From NCBI GenBank assembly GCA_039000515.1, contig JBCFYV010009882.1:47020698-47084697 (forward strand): a stretch of 64,000 nucleotides of DNA. The letters are read 5' to 3'. This DNA is from Timema cristinae. Lineage: Eukaryota > Arthropoda > Insecta > Phasmatodea > Timematidae. A model generated the notes under the pieces. The model worked only from the letters and a program-made list of their open reading frames with translations, searched no databases and had not been told where the DNA came from. Made by a program: the position numbers and the translations under genes. Shown here piece by piece: positions 21,906-33,765 of the stretch; positions within the stretch are counted from its first letter, which is position 1; every line of letters starts with the position of its first letter.

Positions 21906-24067
21906 AAACAAATAAAATAAAACAAACAACCCAAACAGAATGTATGATTTCACTAAAATAAAGAACACAACACAACACTAATATTCTAGCTAAAAGAGAT
22001 CACCTTTGCTTTTTTAAGAAAAAGCCTACATCAGTTTACATTCCTGACTGTTATCAGTAGTGTAATTCAATGGTGCTCAGCAAAGCTGGGCCTATCGTAT
22101 TTTTTTTGCGATATCAGCATCTTTCACTAATTTAAATCATATCTATAATAGAGTAAGGGTGAGAAGGGTTTAAAGTGAAGGTGCACTAGCAATTGAATGA
22201 AAATATGGAAAAAATTTATTTTATAAATTAAGACCACAGTATTTTTTATTTGAAGATTTTTTATCGTACATTTTATGAACACACTGATTTTTCTACAAAC
22301 TAAACTAAGTCTAGAGCAAAAACATCACCCAGTTCTCCAGCCGATAATAACTAACCAATGATATACTTTCAATCATGCCTGGATTAGAACCCGTGATCCC
22401 TAGGTCAGTAGGCACACGCGTTACCTACCGGCTGTTCTAAAGTGTACAACTTCCCTAAAATAAATTTGACTGAAATTCAAATCTTAACTTGATTACCAAT
22501 GAATACAAGATTTAATGAAGACTTGAAGACTGTTCCAGATTTAAAAAAAAAAAGCGTTATCCTTTGTAATAAATTACTATGTCATGGGAAAATATATTTA
22601 AAAATATTTAACATTGTCTAGCCTTTTAATCTAGGAAACTAAAATTGTTTTTGCTATTATATGAATGTAAAATTGAATACACTTTGTACATGTACTATAA
22701 ATTAGTGTTTGGACGAGATGTGGTGGCATTGTCCTAGTCTAGAGTACAGTTTTCAACGTTACCTACCAATTCAACTGTCTAAAATCACTCGAGATCATGC
22801 GGATCTGAAGTCGTGACATATGCTCTACCACTTCAAAATGCCACAACGTGTCTAGGGAAAGGGGCCTTCTAACCAATATATATATTTATTTATATAATTA
22901 AATTTGAACGATTTTTGTAATCTAACATAATTAACCCTTGTTAACTCAAAATATATTTTTAAAAAATCATTAGTCGACTGTTTCATGTTTTGCTGAAAGT
23001 TTTTTAAGAGGTTTTACAATTTTAATTTTTTTTTTTTACTTCGTGTAAAACATGTCAATTTCAGACTTTAAAAGCGTTTTTACTATTACTACAACGGCCA
23101 TAAAATTATTGGTTTTCCCGCACGATTGAAACAAGACTTGTGACGTTAAATAGATGGTGCATCGTTACACGGGGGCATAGGGGCCTAATGTAGATTCTAA
23201 CACTTTCATCAAAATAAAGTCTCAATCATTTTTTTCTCTAGGTTATATTACTTTTACTAGATGGATTAGTGAATGGTATAAAATATAGTATTTTTATTTT
23301 CTGAAAATAGATATGTTCGTTTATGAACTACAAAATGGCAACTTTACTTAGGTGGTAGAAAAAGGACCACGCTTGGGCCGAGACCTTTGGTTAAACAAAG
23401 ACAACCAGTCCAGCGCCTGTAAGAACCCGAAAGAGCAAACGAAGAGTACAATGCCGTTTTACTATTCTTTTCTTTCTTTAAACTGCTGTCCTCCCCAAGA
23501 TAATTACACATCCCTTCTGTGTGCTCGAGAGTGTTGTCTCTTGAAGAAAGAATGACAGAGTAAAAGAGGACTAGGCGATTGTCAGTTCACCGAGTATTTC
23601 CTCTCTATACTGGATGACTTGTCTCTGACGTATTCATCTAAGCTCCACCTCCCTCGCACACGCACGGGCTGCGCAACTTCAGACCTGGCATTGAGCTTTC
23701 AGATAATATCCTCTTAAGGAAATTACAGCAGTTAGGGCTGAAGGTCTTGTTCATATTCATTAGGTGAAAAAATGTTTTGAGCAAATAAAATATGAATCAT
23801 GATTTTCCATCTCGTTCAGAAGGGAATACATCTTCATCTGACATCAGAATCTTTAGGGAAGTCATGGTGTATAACACCATATCTCTTAGATTACTTTTAT
23901 TGCATACAGCAACAATACAACGCTTACCCGGCATTTTTTAGTATCGGTATGACACTTTTCGTAACCCTTCACGCATAAATAATAAGAAAGCTTACAATAA
24001 ACATACAAACATTTACTATTCACATTGACTTTGGAAGCATACTTGACATAAATAAGAAGTTAGTAAC
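21906..24067. other. Non-coding stretch with tRNA-like repeats
   Basis: Two minus-strand tRNA-like heads are visible. At about 22375-22440 the B box reads GGGTTCTAATCC and an A box GGTAGGTAACGCG follows at the expected distance. A weaker one is at about 22790-22850 (AAGTGGTAGAGCA). The plus-strand frame at 23352-23555 is not recognised. No gene is supported. Confidence 0.4.
22375..22440 (-). repeat. tRNA-like SINE head fragment
   Basis: The reverse strand shows A box-like and B box-like blocks (GGTAGGTAACGCG and GGGTTCTAATCC) about 30 nt apart. No tail is attached. Confidence 0.45.
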
Positions 24068-24326
24068 GAGCGCACCCGCCTCGGTGGCGTAGATAGCTAA
24101 CGCGCTAGTCGTGTTGAGCTCAACTGCTGAGGATGGGGAGATCGAGGTTTGAATCTCGGTCAGGTGAACTGAGGGTGGTTTTTCCTCAATGGTTTTCCAC
24201 TCTCCCTCCACGCAAATGCGGGTTCACTTCCACTAATTCAACCTTCCCAATTCCTAATCCATTAGCGTAATTAGTACTTAGGCGTATAACCCGAACGGGT
24301 AGTAAGACGTGGTGCTGAATAATAAT
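24068..24326 (+). repeat. SINE-A copy, full length
   Basis: A complete head-body-tail copy. Head GCCTCGGTGGCGTAGATAGC with B box GAGGTTTGAATCTCGG; body ACTGAGGGTGGTTTTTCC and CACTCTCCCTCCACGCAAAT; tail CGTATAACCCGAACGGGTAG then TAAGACGTGGTGCT and an AT-rich end. The A and B boxes make Pol III transcription plausible in its source copy. The head differs somewhat from other SINE-A copies. Confidence 0.85.
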
Positions 24327-25506
24327 TTAAAAAAAGTGCTGCACTACACAGTCACATGATCTGAACAGAAGCAAGCTTGGCTAGTTCACGAGCAGACGTT
24401 ACAGCAGCGCTGCGTGTTAAGGTAGAGCTGAATGCTGGCCGGTAAAGTGAACGAGCCTTCCCTACAACTCTAGTAGCCTTAGTATAAGGAAGGACCCATC
24501 AAGATGACCAAATAAACCTTAAAATTTGAAATTTCTCGGTGAGTTGAGTAATTGAAGGAGGAAGGGGAGCTTGGAGGTCAACATTTTCAAAAACTAATAT
24601 ATTTAATTACTTCTCTGTATTGTAAAGAATTTAAATGTATTAATTAGGTACGGGAAACAATACAAATAGACATTTACATAATAATAATAATTATTATTAT
24701 TATTATTATTATTATTTAAAATTGCATTCTGAGAAATAGTGGTGATGGAGTATAATAGAGAAAAAAACTTTTTGAGATTAGGAAAAAAATAAAATTTTAA
24801 CAGATAAATAAAGATAAATCAAATCCCAGATAGCCAAAATAACGTTAGACTCTAAATTTCTCAAAGTAGGTTGGGAATAAGGAATCCAAAATCTACAAAA
24901 TTAATAGAAACTACTACATCTCAGTGCAGTGTCGTTAAAAATTGTATTTTGGCATGCCTGTAAATGCACCACTCCAAATAACTAACAAGTCTGAGCATTT
25001 TAAAATGTAACTCCATGAAATCAAGGGAGGGGCGGGGGGAGTTATAAAAAACCTTTTATCTATAGTTTAAAATCGAAATTTGGCTGGCAGGTAGAAGAAC
25101 AACTATAGATAAAGAAAGTATTCTTAAAACTATGTGTTTAAATGGGAGTTAGAGAAATTATGATTGGGGAGGAGAAGGGAAAATTTTCAAAAACCAATAG
25201 AAACAATTACTAACAGAACAATTTATTTGATAAGCTGAGGTGCTTAGTACTAGAGTGATTCTTTCAAATTAATTCATGTTTAGTTAGTAAATTTAAACTA
25301 TTTCTTTTGGTGTTCATTTCAACAATATCTCTGCCTAAGCGAGCAAATATTGATGCAAAGACTGCTTATATATATAAAATAGATTATATATATATATATA
25401 TAAAATAGATTTTACTTCTTATAGGTAGTAGTTAATTTGTGGCTTCATCAATATATAAAGTTTTCGCCTCATACGTGTCTGAAATTGTATTTTTGGTAGT
25501 TTAGAT
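24327..25506. other. Non-coding AT-rich stretch
   Basis: It contains a palindromic trinucleotide microsatellite (ATA)n(TTA)n at about 24678-24716 and a G-rich tract near 25020-25040. TA-rich runs lie at 25370-25405. No gene seen. Confidence 0.5.
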
Positions 25507-25839
25507 CAGGGTTTCTCAAACTGCGAGGCGCGAAGGGATTTCAGATGAGGTGTGAACCAATTTCTCACTTCTTTCGACTTGCCTAAATTATGATTGACTA
25601 AAAAATTAATATTCTGTTTGGCCTATGAAGCAATAAAATTAATTAATATCTTACAAAACCTTACTATTTTTATAAACTTCTACAAAGCTCTTATCAGAAA
25701 ATAATTAAATCAATTAAATAATAAATGTCTCATTTTTGTATTTTAACATAAAAAAGTTATTTTATTCTAAGAATAAGAGTCTTAACAATTAATTTTATGT
25801 TCATATAAGGCTCAAGAGTATAGAGTTTGAGAAAACCTG
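25507..25839. mobile_element. hAT-type MITE with perfect 8-bp TSD
   Basis: A 333-bp AT-rich element with inverted ends CAGGGTTTCTCAAACT and AGTTTGAGAAAACCTG. It is flanked by identical 8-bp direct repeats, GTTTAGAT, at 25499-25506 and 25840-25847. It has no coding capacity. The TSD length and CAGG-type end fit the hAT superfamily. Confidence 0.85.
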
Positions 25840-25847
25840 GTTTAGAT

Positions 25848-26142
25848 GATTTGCTAAAAATAAGATAATTTACCCAACTTAAATGTGAGCGAAGCCGTGG
25901 GCAAACTCGAGTAAGTTAATATGATTATTAAAAAATGAATGATTGATTAATTCATTTAGCAAAATTAATAAACAAATATACTTAGAAAGACTGATAAAAT
26001 ATACTTTGGCACTTAAAAAAATATATTAAAAATTCAAAATAAAAAAAAAAATATTAAAATGGTGTGACCGCATGTATGTGCTAATTAATAAAAAACGGTA
26101 CGGGTACAAAACTTTTTATTTCTGGTACAAAACGGTACAAAA
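25848..26142. other. AT-rich spacer with possible LINE 3' end trace
   Basis: GTGAGCGAAGCCGTGGGCAA near 25887 resembles a motif often seen near 3' ends of RTE-like LINEs. The rest is AT-rich with no gene. Confidence 0.3.
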
Positions 26143-26312
26143 ATTATTATTATTAGCACCACGTCTTACTACCCGTTCGGGTTATACGCACTTACGCTAA
26201 TGTGTAATGGTAGGGTGATTGTGAGATGAAATGAAGGACCTACAGTTTAACGTGGAATCCGAACCACGGTGGTGGCCTGGCACTCCCCACATTAACAAGA
26301 TGGCTTGTCAAA
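26143..26312 (-). repeat. SINE-B copy, head truncated
   Basis: Tail (reverse of GCACCACGTCTTACTACCCG) with ATT repeats, then the SINE-B body (reverse of TTTAACGTGGAATCCGAACC). The tRNA-like head is absent. Confidence 0.75.
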
Positions 26313-26565
26313 AATTAGAACAAAACCTTGGCAATGTAAAAAGTTCAACATACAAAAGTGGTACTACAGGTTAATGGACGTGCTGCTATACCTTGGGAAG
26401 TAGTAAATTTAGAAAAGACTTATATATTTTGAAACGGTAGTATATACTATTTAACTAAACACTACACACCTCGCCATCTATTAGCATCACTACAAATCTT
26501 AACGAATGTTTCCGGAGACAGCAAAACATATTTTAATAAATGGTCTAAAAATTAACTTTACAAAA

Positions 26566-26753
26566 AGTCGTTTGGCCTAAAAGGCGTTTGGCCTAAAAGG
26601 CGTTTGGCCTAAAGTCGTTTGGCCTAAAGGCATTTGGCCTAAAGGGCATTTGGCCTAAAGGGCATTTGGCCTAAAAGGCATTTGGCCTAAAAGGCATTTG
26701 GCCTAAAGGCGTTTAGCCTACACTTTAGGCCAAATGCCTTTTAGGCCAAATGA
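26566..26753. repeat. Minisatellite, about 16-bp unit, with inverted end units
   Basis: About ten head-to-tail units of the type GGCATTTGGCCTAAAA (variants with CGTTT or TCGTTT) end in two units in the opposite orientation (CTTTAGGCCAAATGCC and TTTTAGGCCAAATGAC). The core TTGGCCTAA is itself almost palindromic. No spacers and no coding capacity. Confidence 0.85.
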
Positions 26754-26802
26754 CGGGTACCCGGGGATTTTACTGCTGATTTACACTTAAGCCATGATTT
26801 AA

Positions 26803-27518
26803 CCTTTTCAGTACTAGAGTTCTAAAAACCAGAATTCATACACAGAAGTATACAAAGGATATAACCATGGTTTCATAAATTATGGGTGTGTACAAAAGTC
26901 AGTCTGTCTGTTTGTACTTTTTATTGTTTGTTTTTTTTCCATTTTGGCCATATGATAAGCATGGTTAATTATAAATATAATAATCTCATTTACATCCATT
27001 GGTTTACATTATTTAAAATTTGAACCTGGTGAAAGAAAAATTGAGGTAGAAACTTGTTCATAATATCTATTAATTTCAACCACAACAAATTCAGGTGTAA
27101 GTGAATTAAAATAACCTGCAAAATCAGTTTCATTGGTAAAAATATTAGGTTATATGCCAGAATTAGAATCACCAAAACGGTGAATGATAGGATTGAATTC
27201 ACTGTCAGACCCGGTTACACTATCAAATATTGTAGGTTCATTTTCACATAGTGGGGCTACTTTTTGTTGTTTTGTTTTTTGGTTAATTTGTGAGTTCATT
27301 AGTAGTCTGTGTTTTCTGTGCATTTCAATATATCTATAATGTTAAAAGTTCATTCTAAAGCCAAAATAATGCAGCAGATGTTTGTGAAAGAATCATATTT
27401 GTCACACTTGCACGACGATAGTACTCCACCGGTAAAACTTGATTACACGTTTACACAACATTAGGTTTGACAGGTTATTTGGTGGAGTTGTGTATACGCG
27501 ACACCAGTCCCGAAAGGG
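26803..27518 (-). mobile_element. Internally deleted piggyBac element
   Basis: A 716-bp segment bounded by TTAA on both sides (26799-26802 and 27519-27522). Its inverted ends are CCTTTTCAGTACT and CAGTCCCGAAAGGG, matching piggyBac TTAA targeting and CCC/CCT-type termini. Inside, the minus strand at about 26980-27290 encodes a decayed N-terminal part of a piggyBac transposase (acidic SDSEFNP-type stretch, then an INRYYEQ block and an MDVNEI block). At least two stops are present, and the catalytic DDD domain is missing. Confidence 0.7.
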
Positions 27519-27539
27519 TTAAGATACACTTTCACAATG

Positions 27540-27635
27540 AATAAACATATATATACATATATAGCATATATATACATATATAACATATATATGTATATAG
27601 CATATATATACATATATAACATATATATGATCTTC
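27540..27635. repeat. ATATATACAT microsatellite
   Basis: Alternating TA-rich units (ATATATACATATATAACATA and variants) give a short open frame on the minus strand that is meaningless. Confidence 0.7.
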
Positions 27636-27639
27636 AAGA

Positions 27640-28700
27640 CATAGGTTAAGTTGAAATCTCAGCAAAAACATTTTTAATGAATAAAATGCTCTTTCCATCC
27701 ACAGAGCATGATGCATCACACCAGGAAGGTAGATTCTCATTTTCCTCTTCAATCGCCTCCCAGAAACATTACAGATAATGCTATAAGTGCACGGTAGTCA
27801 CTTCTTGATATTCGTTTCTGCCGTTCCTTTTAAAGAAACTCCAATATAACCTGTAATACAGTCTCATTAAAACTCCTTTGTATAAATTCTTAGTCATTCT
27901 GAAAATAATCAATATTTAAATTTTTCCAGCTTTCTCTTAGTTATTTGAAAAAACGAATATTTGGGCTGCATGTGACATGAGGTATTCTACTTTCAACCAC
28001 ACTACATAAAACTAATTTGTAGATGTGATGTCGGCAAAGGAAAAACAATATTTCTGTTTCTAGTTTTTGCTCAATAAGCACCAGGCACCTTTGATGTGAC
28101 CCGTGTTTGAAGCAGTTGTATTACAACACATGATTTGCACTTTAAATTTAGTGCCCAATCTTGTAACTGCTTGTGCCTGTTCCTTACCAGAAGAATTGAG
28201 TAATTTTGGAACACCAATTAGTTGTTCGTTGTTTGCGTTTGTAACAACTATTGGTAGTCTTTCTTCTTTTGACCTATAACATTTTGAGAAGGTAGGAGTT
28301 TACCATCCAAATGAACTGTCACAAAAGTAGGAGCATATTCATGAAGCGCAGATTTTATTAATTCAGCACATTCCTTTCTTATTTTTCCTCGGGATCGATG
28401 GATGATGGACTGATTAATAGCAAGCTCATCAATGTCATGACCAAGCGCCTCTGCTGCCACCTGAAGGACATAAACAGCATCTCATAAACTTATTGGGATC
28501 TGTCTAATGCAGCTACCAGTTTTGGTGTAATATCTATAGTAGTTCTTATGGTCTGTCTTGATGTGTCATCGAAGGATTTGGGCAAACAAATACATTGTCT
28601 GTATCTGACCTGGAAATAGATTCTTCAGATGATGACATAGGGTATGAAACCAAAGAGATTGATATTGCATTCTGGTAACTGGTTCACTTTTCTTCTCTAA
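27640..28700 (-). pseudogene. Transposase-like pseudogene, middle and C-terminal part (superfamily unassigned)
   Basis: On the minus strand a clear block at 28248-28460 (ALGHDIDELAINQSIIHRSR, HLDGKLLPSQ) continues after a frameshift into RLPIVVTNANNEQLIGVPKL and CCNTTASNTG near 28110-28245. Further degraded blocks run to about 27660. This pattern (GKLL, RLPVVV, VPKL, DTTASNTG) belongs to a transposase-like family widespread in invertebrates that I cannot assign to a named superfamily. The Asp expected in DTTASNTG is Asn here. There are several stops and frameshifts. The N-terminal part lies at 31003-31443 beyond an insertion. Confidence 0.6.
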
Positions 28701-29253
28701 TTTTCATTTGTATTGCGCTTTCTTCCTTTTATTGTAACAGTACTAGTTTAGTACATTACAATAAAGCAACCCCACCCCACCTCATGCTAACCTACAAGCA
28801 CAAATTCTCTTTCGATTCATACTACCCACTCCAAAGAACGTTGACATTAACTTATATCGCCTAGAATAGAACTCTTCTCTATTCTAGTTGTATGTAGTTC
28901 CGAGCTAAACACAAACATTTTAATTCACTATCTATTCTCTTCAATATAAACTGTTCAAGTACTAACTCTCTGAATCTTCTGGCTAGCACAGCCTTCAAAC
29001 CTAGCCTAACTTCAAAACATCCCAAATCGACGAGTGGGGCAAAACTGCCATGGTGTCTCAACAGCTGATGTTCCGGTCGGCCTGGTCTCAAGTATATAAT
29101 GGAGGATTACTACCGAGATAGCATTAAAGACTGGGTGTGGACTTACCTGCCCTCTGGCGAAGAGTGGTACCAACCATCAAACCATCACCTGCCCAACTGC
29201 GTCATCGGCACCTCCAGTTAAAAATATCACTAACAACAAACCTGGGGTGATCT

Positions 29254-30990
29254 TGTTGGAGACGTGATGGCCAATAAGAGAGCGGGAAGAGAAACGGCCT
29301 AAGTGATCTATTGAGTGTAGCTGTCCTGCAACATGACGTCACTGACTAGCTTCTACGCCCCCGCCCCCTTCCCCCTCTATTGTTTCGCTTGGCAACAAGA
29401 CGCTATAAATATGGTGGCACACAAGGCAACGACAACTATTGGTTTCTACACCACCGAGGCCGGTGGGCTATTAGACTTAGCACCACTATGGGTGGATCAC
29501 ACGTGGATTCAACACCATCGAGGATGAACAACCATTATTCGTTTCAACGCCATCTTGGATAAACTATCTGGTTCGGCGCCGCCATGGATGGACCTTTGAT
29601 ACGTGTGTAGACTGTTAACATCCGATATCGTCTGGAGACGATCTTTCCTGCTATTGGACTCTTCAGGAAAGTTGTAAAATTATGTAAATCTTCATTATTA
29701 TTATTTAAACTTAGCTCATTTAAATTAGGATTCTAAATTTTTTATGTCAGAATTAAACTTGTGATTTTTTGGTTTAAATAGGAGTAATACTGTAGAAATA
29801 TTTTTCTTTCAAAGTCTATTATTTTGGTGTCGCCCCTCAGGCGCTTGCTTCTTATTTCACTTGCAAATATTTAATTATTGGTGTTCGTGCACAAGTTAGT
29901 TGAGGATCATTTAAATTTAATTTAAAATCATTTAAATTATTTCCTTTGTTTGCTAAGATATTTATGTAACGTAAATTTATGCCGCGACTTTCTAAAAGAC
30001 TTTGATGTGGTTTCTAGTAGTCCCGCGAGAGATTCGACTTGCGGTCTGAAGCCAAATTCTCACATTTGTTTGAATGTAATGTTTGTTGTAACATAAGTGT
30101 TTCTAGTAATCTGTGTCTATTTTTTGTCTTTTGAAGCACAGACACTTTCTTAAATGTTGGAGCTCATAATGCTATTCGTGATTCATAACTATGTGTAATT
30201 ATGATTATTTGTTTTATGTAACTAAAGTAAATATGATCTATTCGACTCTGTCTGTTATACTATTATTTAGTATTTATTTCTTTATATTTTATTATTTATT
30301 ATACATTTCATTATTGTTTACTTAATTAAATGTTTCTTAGATTCATTCATTATTAATTTATATAATTATCACATTTTTCTGTCTACCGCTCTTTCTTTCA
30401 TTAATTATGTTTTGTAAGGGTGGTACAAGTTCTCTCTCGTGGTTTTAAGCGTGTTTCCCTTTTTAGTTCGCTAAGTGTTTTCCTCAAAGGTGGACGTGCG
30501 TTACCACCGCGGCTCAACCTCTCAGTTTCTTCTCATGGTTTGCACACTTAAATGAAATAACCTCATTCTCATCATAACTTCTCACTGTGCGTCTGATCAG
30601 AATCCATCAAGATCATCCACCACAACCCCAGGTAGGCCTATTTGGGTTACTGCTCCACCGGATCTTCAGCAGCAGGTAGGATCTACTTATGTCTACTATG
30701 TCTATCCATGCACACATCAAAATAATTAACTCTCTCTCTCAATCAAATTAAAACCAACTATGGTTTCTCGTGGAAACTACCTATTGTACAATGTTTTACA
30801 ACTACAGCTACAAGATGACCCTTAAGGCCACTTGAGTCATTGTTGTCATGTTTTTCAATAAACCATTATTATTACTTTTAAACTTTGCTATTACTTCTTT
30901 CTATTATTATGTATGTTAGCTTACTCCCTCCCATCCTTGTAGTATTATTTTGGTGGCCTATTACTATAAGGTAACAGAGGGGGTCTAACA
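29254..30990 (+). mobile_element. LTR-like insertion inside the transposase pseudogene
   Basis: The segment starts TGTTGGAGAC and ends GTCTAACA, so it has short inverted TG...CA ends. It holds promoter-like elements (TGACGTCA at 29334-29341, TATAAAT at about 29403) and an AATAAA near 30860. About four imperfect repeats of a TTTCAACACCATCGAGG-type block lie at 29430-29600. No open frame of note. It could be a solo LTR. No clean 5-bp duplication was found; an alternative left edge is TGTAACA at 28733, or a site next to AGTATATAAT at 29091-29100, which recurs at 30990-30999. Confidence 0.35.
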
Positions 30991-31002
30991 GTATATAATT
31001 TT

Positions 31003-31443
31003 TCTTAATCCATATCTGCAAGGCAGCCAGTTCATCCGGATTCCCTTTGTCGCAATAAAAAGATATTATCTTCTTATAGTTTAGTCATTTGAAAAGCATT
31101 TGCGTAGGCAATATCCAAGAGGTTGTCCAGAATGTTTTTAAATTCTTCACAACACTTATTTATTTATTTTGCATTTCACCCATTCAGAATATAGGTCCAT
31201 TAGTTTTTATGTACAATTTGTAAGGGATCTTGCCAGTATTCTGGTTTTTCCCAAAATATTACACATTCCCTAACAACTAGATTTGCACTTTCACTAACGA
31301 CAAGTTTAACTTCTCGTCTGTTAAAAAACAATACAGCCAACACTTGATGATTTGATCTATCTAGATTAATAATCTAGATCCAGATATTTGGTGGTTTATC
31401 TTCTCCACTAAAAACACCTCTTCATCACAACTAGACAAATTGT
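31003..31443 (-). pseudogene. Transposase-like pseudogene, N-terminal part
   Basis: Read on the minus strand, this gives coherent blocks in shifting frames: LAVLFFNRREVKL, VRECVIFWEKPEY, then CCEEFKNILDNLLDIAYANA and EDNIFLLRQRESG. Order and spacing are those of the N-terminal region of the same family as 27640-28700. It carries several stops and frameshifts. It is separated from the C-terminal part by about 2.3 kb of unrelated sequence. Confidence 0.6.
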
Positions 31444-32119
31444 GAGACATATTGAGAACACAATATAATGAAATACATCCGTCTAACACCGCTGGATACA
31501 ACAAACTGATAAGCTTTTCCTACTATACTGAGCGCTACAAAGGGGGAGGGGGGAGGAGAGGCATGTTCACGGCACCAATCAAGGTCAAGTCAACACAGGT
31601 TGATAGTTGAGAAAGTTTTATATCCCTGGGAACAATTCTAACAGGTATGCATTTAAAATTGTTTAAATTTGATAAATATATGTCCCTAAGAACAATTCTA
31701 ACAGGTATGTATTTAAAAATTTAAAAGTCAATAAATAAGGGACATCCTATTATGCACATATGCACTATTCATTATTAGCTATGCAACCTAACTTAAGGAT
31801 AAAAATTTATCAGTTCCAGGGCCAAAACCTTATTTCCAAGCAGAGCTCTGATGAAAGCCTGGGAAACAACTTAGCTTGATTAATTTATGCTTTGTTTAGT
31901 TTTTCTTGTGCTTAATTTACCATAGGACCATGTTTCAATCAAATAGTATTCACACACAGTCCAGTAGGCCAAAGTTTGTATGAGAGTTTTACCAAAATCT
32001 TGATATGTGTGTTAATAAATAATAAAATTTGTTCAAAGAAATATTTTCTATTCAATAAATTATTAAGCCTAGTAATATTTCAAACACGGCAATATTTTCC
32101 CTAATAACCAATTACCAAT
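31444..32119. other. Non-coding stretch with a short tandem duplication
   Basis: Two similar blocks of about 53 bp (31619-31671 and 31674-31726) share GGAACAATTCTAACAGGTAT-type sequence. A G-rich tract is at 31541-31557. No gene. Confidence 0.5.
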
Positions 32120-32470
32120 TTTAATGCTTCCTCACACTTCAAGGGGACTTCTCTTCTCCATAGCAGGTCTATTACGCACTTATAGAACAACTCTCACTGA
32201 TGTCCTCTTCTCATTAAATCCTCTCTACTTCTACCTCTCTCCTCAATCCCGCTTCAAAGATATTTTACGTTTTGTACTTTTCTCAGTTCTACTCCATCCA
32301 ACCTTATAGCTTTATTAGGCCTTACTCTCTTCCTCGGTGTCATTACCATCACTTCACACTTTGCTATGTTAAATTTCATTCCACACATTTTACTTCAACA
32401 TTACTTTCTTGTAGATGTTCCTGTACTTCCTCTTCCTTCTCCTTCCATACCTTCAAGTCATATTAGTACT
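32120..32470 (-). pseudogene. LINE reverse transcriptase fragment (C-terminal)
   Basis: On the minus strand, shifting frames give blocks typical of the thumb/C-terminal part of LINE reverse transcriptases: MKFNIAKCEVMVMTP, then a KVQNVKYL block, then LLWRREVPLKCEEA. Frames are broken and there is no active-site YADD, which would lie upstream (higher coordinates). Plus-strand open frames here are shadows. Confidence 0.5.
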
Positions 32471-32996
32471 AAGCTAAATACTAATTTAAACAATAGATCT
32501 GGAACTAAATAATTTACCTTCTGAAAAACTATACAATAGGAAGAATGCTGAGGAATAACCCAAAATGTGTTGAATATGATAAGGGTATGTTTATGATAAT
32601 TGTATTTTAAATTTGAGAATGATTATTGCAGTTTGTAGAATTTGTAAGATTCAAACATTTTAACATCAAAGTTTATTTGCTATCAATTAACATTAAAATG
32701 TATACTTTTGATGACTTCCCATGTAGTACATAGTTAATATTATAGTCAAATGTTTGTAGTGAAAGTCCATAGTTAAAGATTTTATATTAAAATTTAATTT
32801 ACAGTAAATAAGCTAAACAATGTGTGTTTATGAGAATTTTCCAAGTAATAAGGGCTATAATTAAGTTCATGTGATAGTAACTATATCAACAGTAAAATGT
32901 GGTCTTTTAAAATGCCTCTGAACAAAGTCAATTAAACTTAGTGATAATTTTCATTAGTTTTTCTAGAACTGCCTTTTCATGTATTACGGCTATTTA
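32471..32996. other. AT-rich intronic or intergenic sequence
   Basis: Nothing recognisable; probably downstream intronic sequence of the two-pore channel gene. Confidence 0.4.
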
Positions 32997-33275
32997 TATT
33001 ATTATTATTATTAATAGCACCGCGTCTTACTACCCATTCGGGTTATACGCACTTACACTACTGTAGGGTGGTTGTGAGATGAAATGGAGGACCTAAAGTT
33101 TAACGTGGAATCCGAACCACGGTGGAGGCCTGACATTCCACACATTCACAAGTTGTCTTGTCAGAAGTGAAGGAAGGATTTGGTAATCAGATAAATCTTT
33201 GCCGGGACCTAGGATTGACCCCCGGCCGCCAGCATAGAAGTCTGACACCTTACCCCTAGACCGCCAGGTCACCAC
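32997..33275 (-). repeat. SINE-B copy, full length
   Basis: Read on the minus strand: tRNA-like head (GGTGACCTGGCGGTCTAGGG, B box GGGGGTCAATCC), body (TTCGGATTCCACGTTAAACT), tail (ACCCGAATGGGTAGTAAGAC) and (TAA)n end. Confidence 0.85.
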
Positions 33276-33765
33276 TATTTATATTGTTTACTTGATTAAA
33301 TAATACATTTACAAAGTTAAAATTACTAGAGAATGTGTAAAAATTCATTAACAGCTTAACTTTTTTTTTTATTATCTAGCATAGATGAGAAGATATTAAG
33401 GTTTTGTGAATTTCAACCTGTTTTCAAAACAGTCCAAAATTATGTGCATGTATGGGATTTTATTTAGCTCATACAGTTTTATGTCAGTTTTGGTTATCAA
33501 TTATTCCAAATAAGGAATATGTTGAGGAAGATGATTTTAAATGAATTGTAACAACATTTACATACATCCAGAAGATGAAATATCTATAATAACCATTGCT
33601 GTAAAAACTAAGTTTCCCTGAACCAGTCAAGTACAATATTTGTAAGACTAGTCAGTTTCACATATTCACTCAATTCACTATTAGCTAAATACATAATTAA
33701 AAGGCAAAGCAGAAAATGTAATAAAATTTTTTGTATATTTTGAACATTTGTTATTTATTAGTTAC

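Noticed and set aside
23352..23555. 67-codon plus-strand frame, possible exon
   Set aside because: No family resemblance, and no link to the two-pore channel gene, which is on the other strand.
26566..26753. CRISPR-like direct repeat array
   Set aside because: Units abut with no unique spacers, the end units are inverted, and the genome is eukaryotic; a minisatellite explains it.
32124..32466. Plus-strand frames of about 60 codons
   Set aside because: The opposite strand carries LINE reverse transcriptase blocks, so these are antisense shadows.
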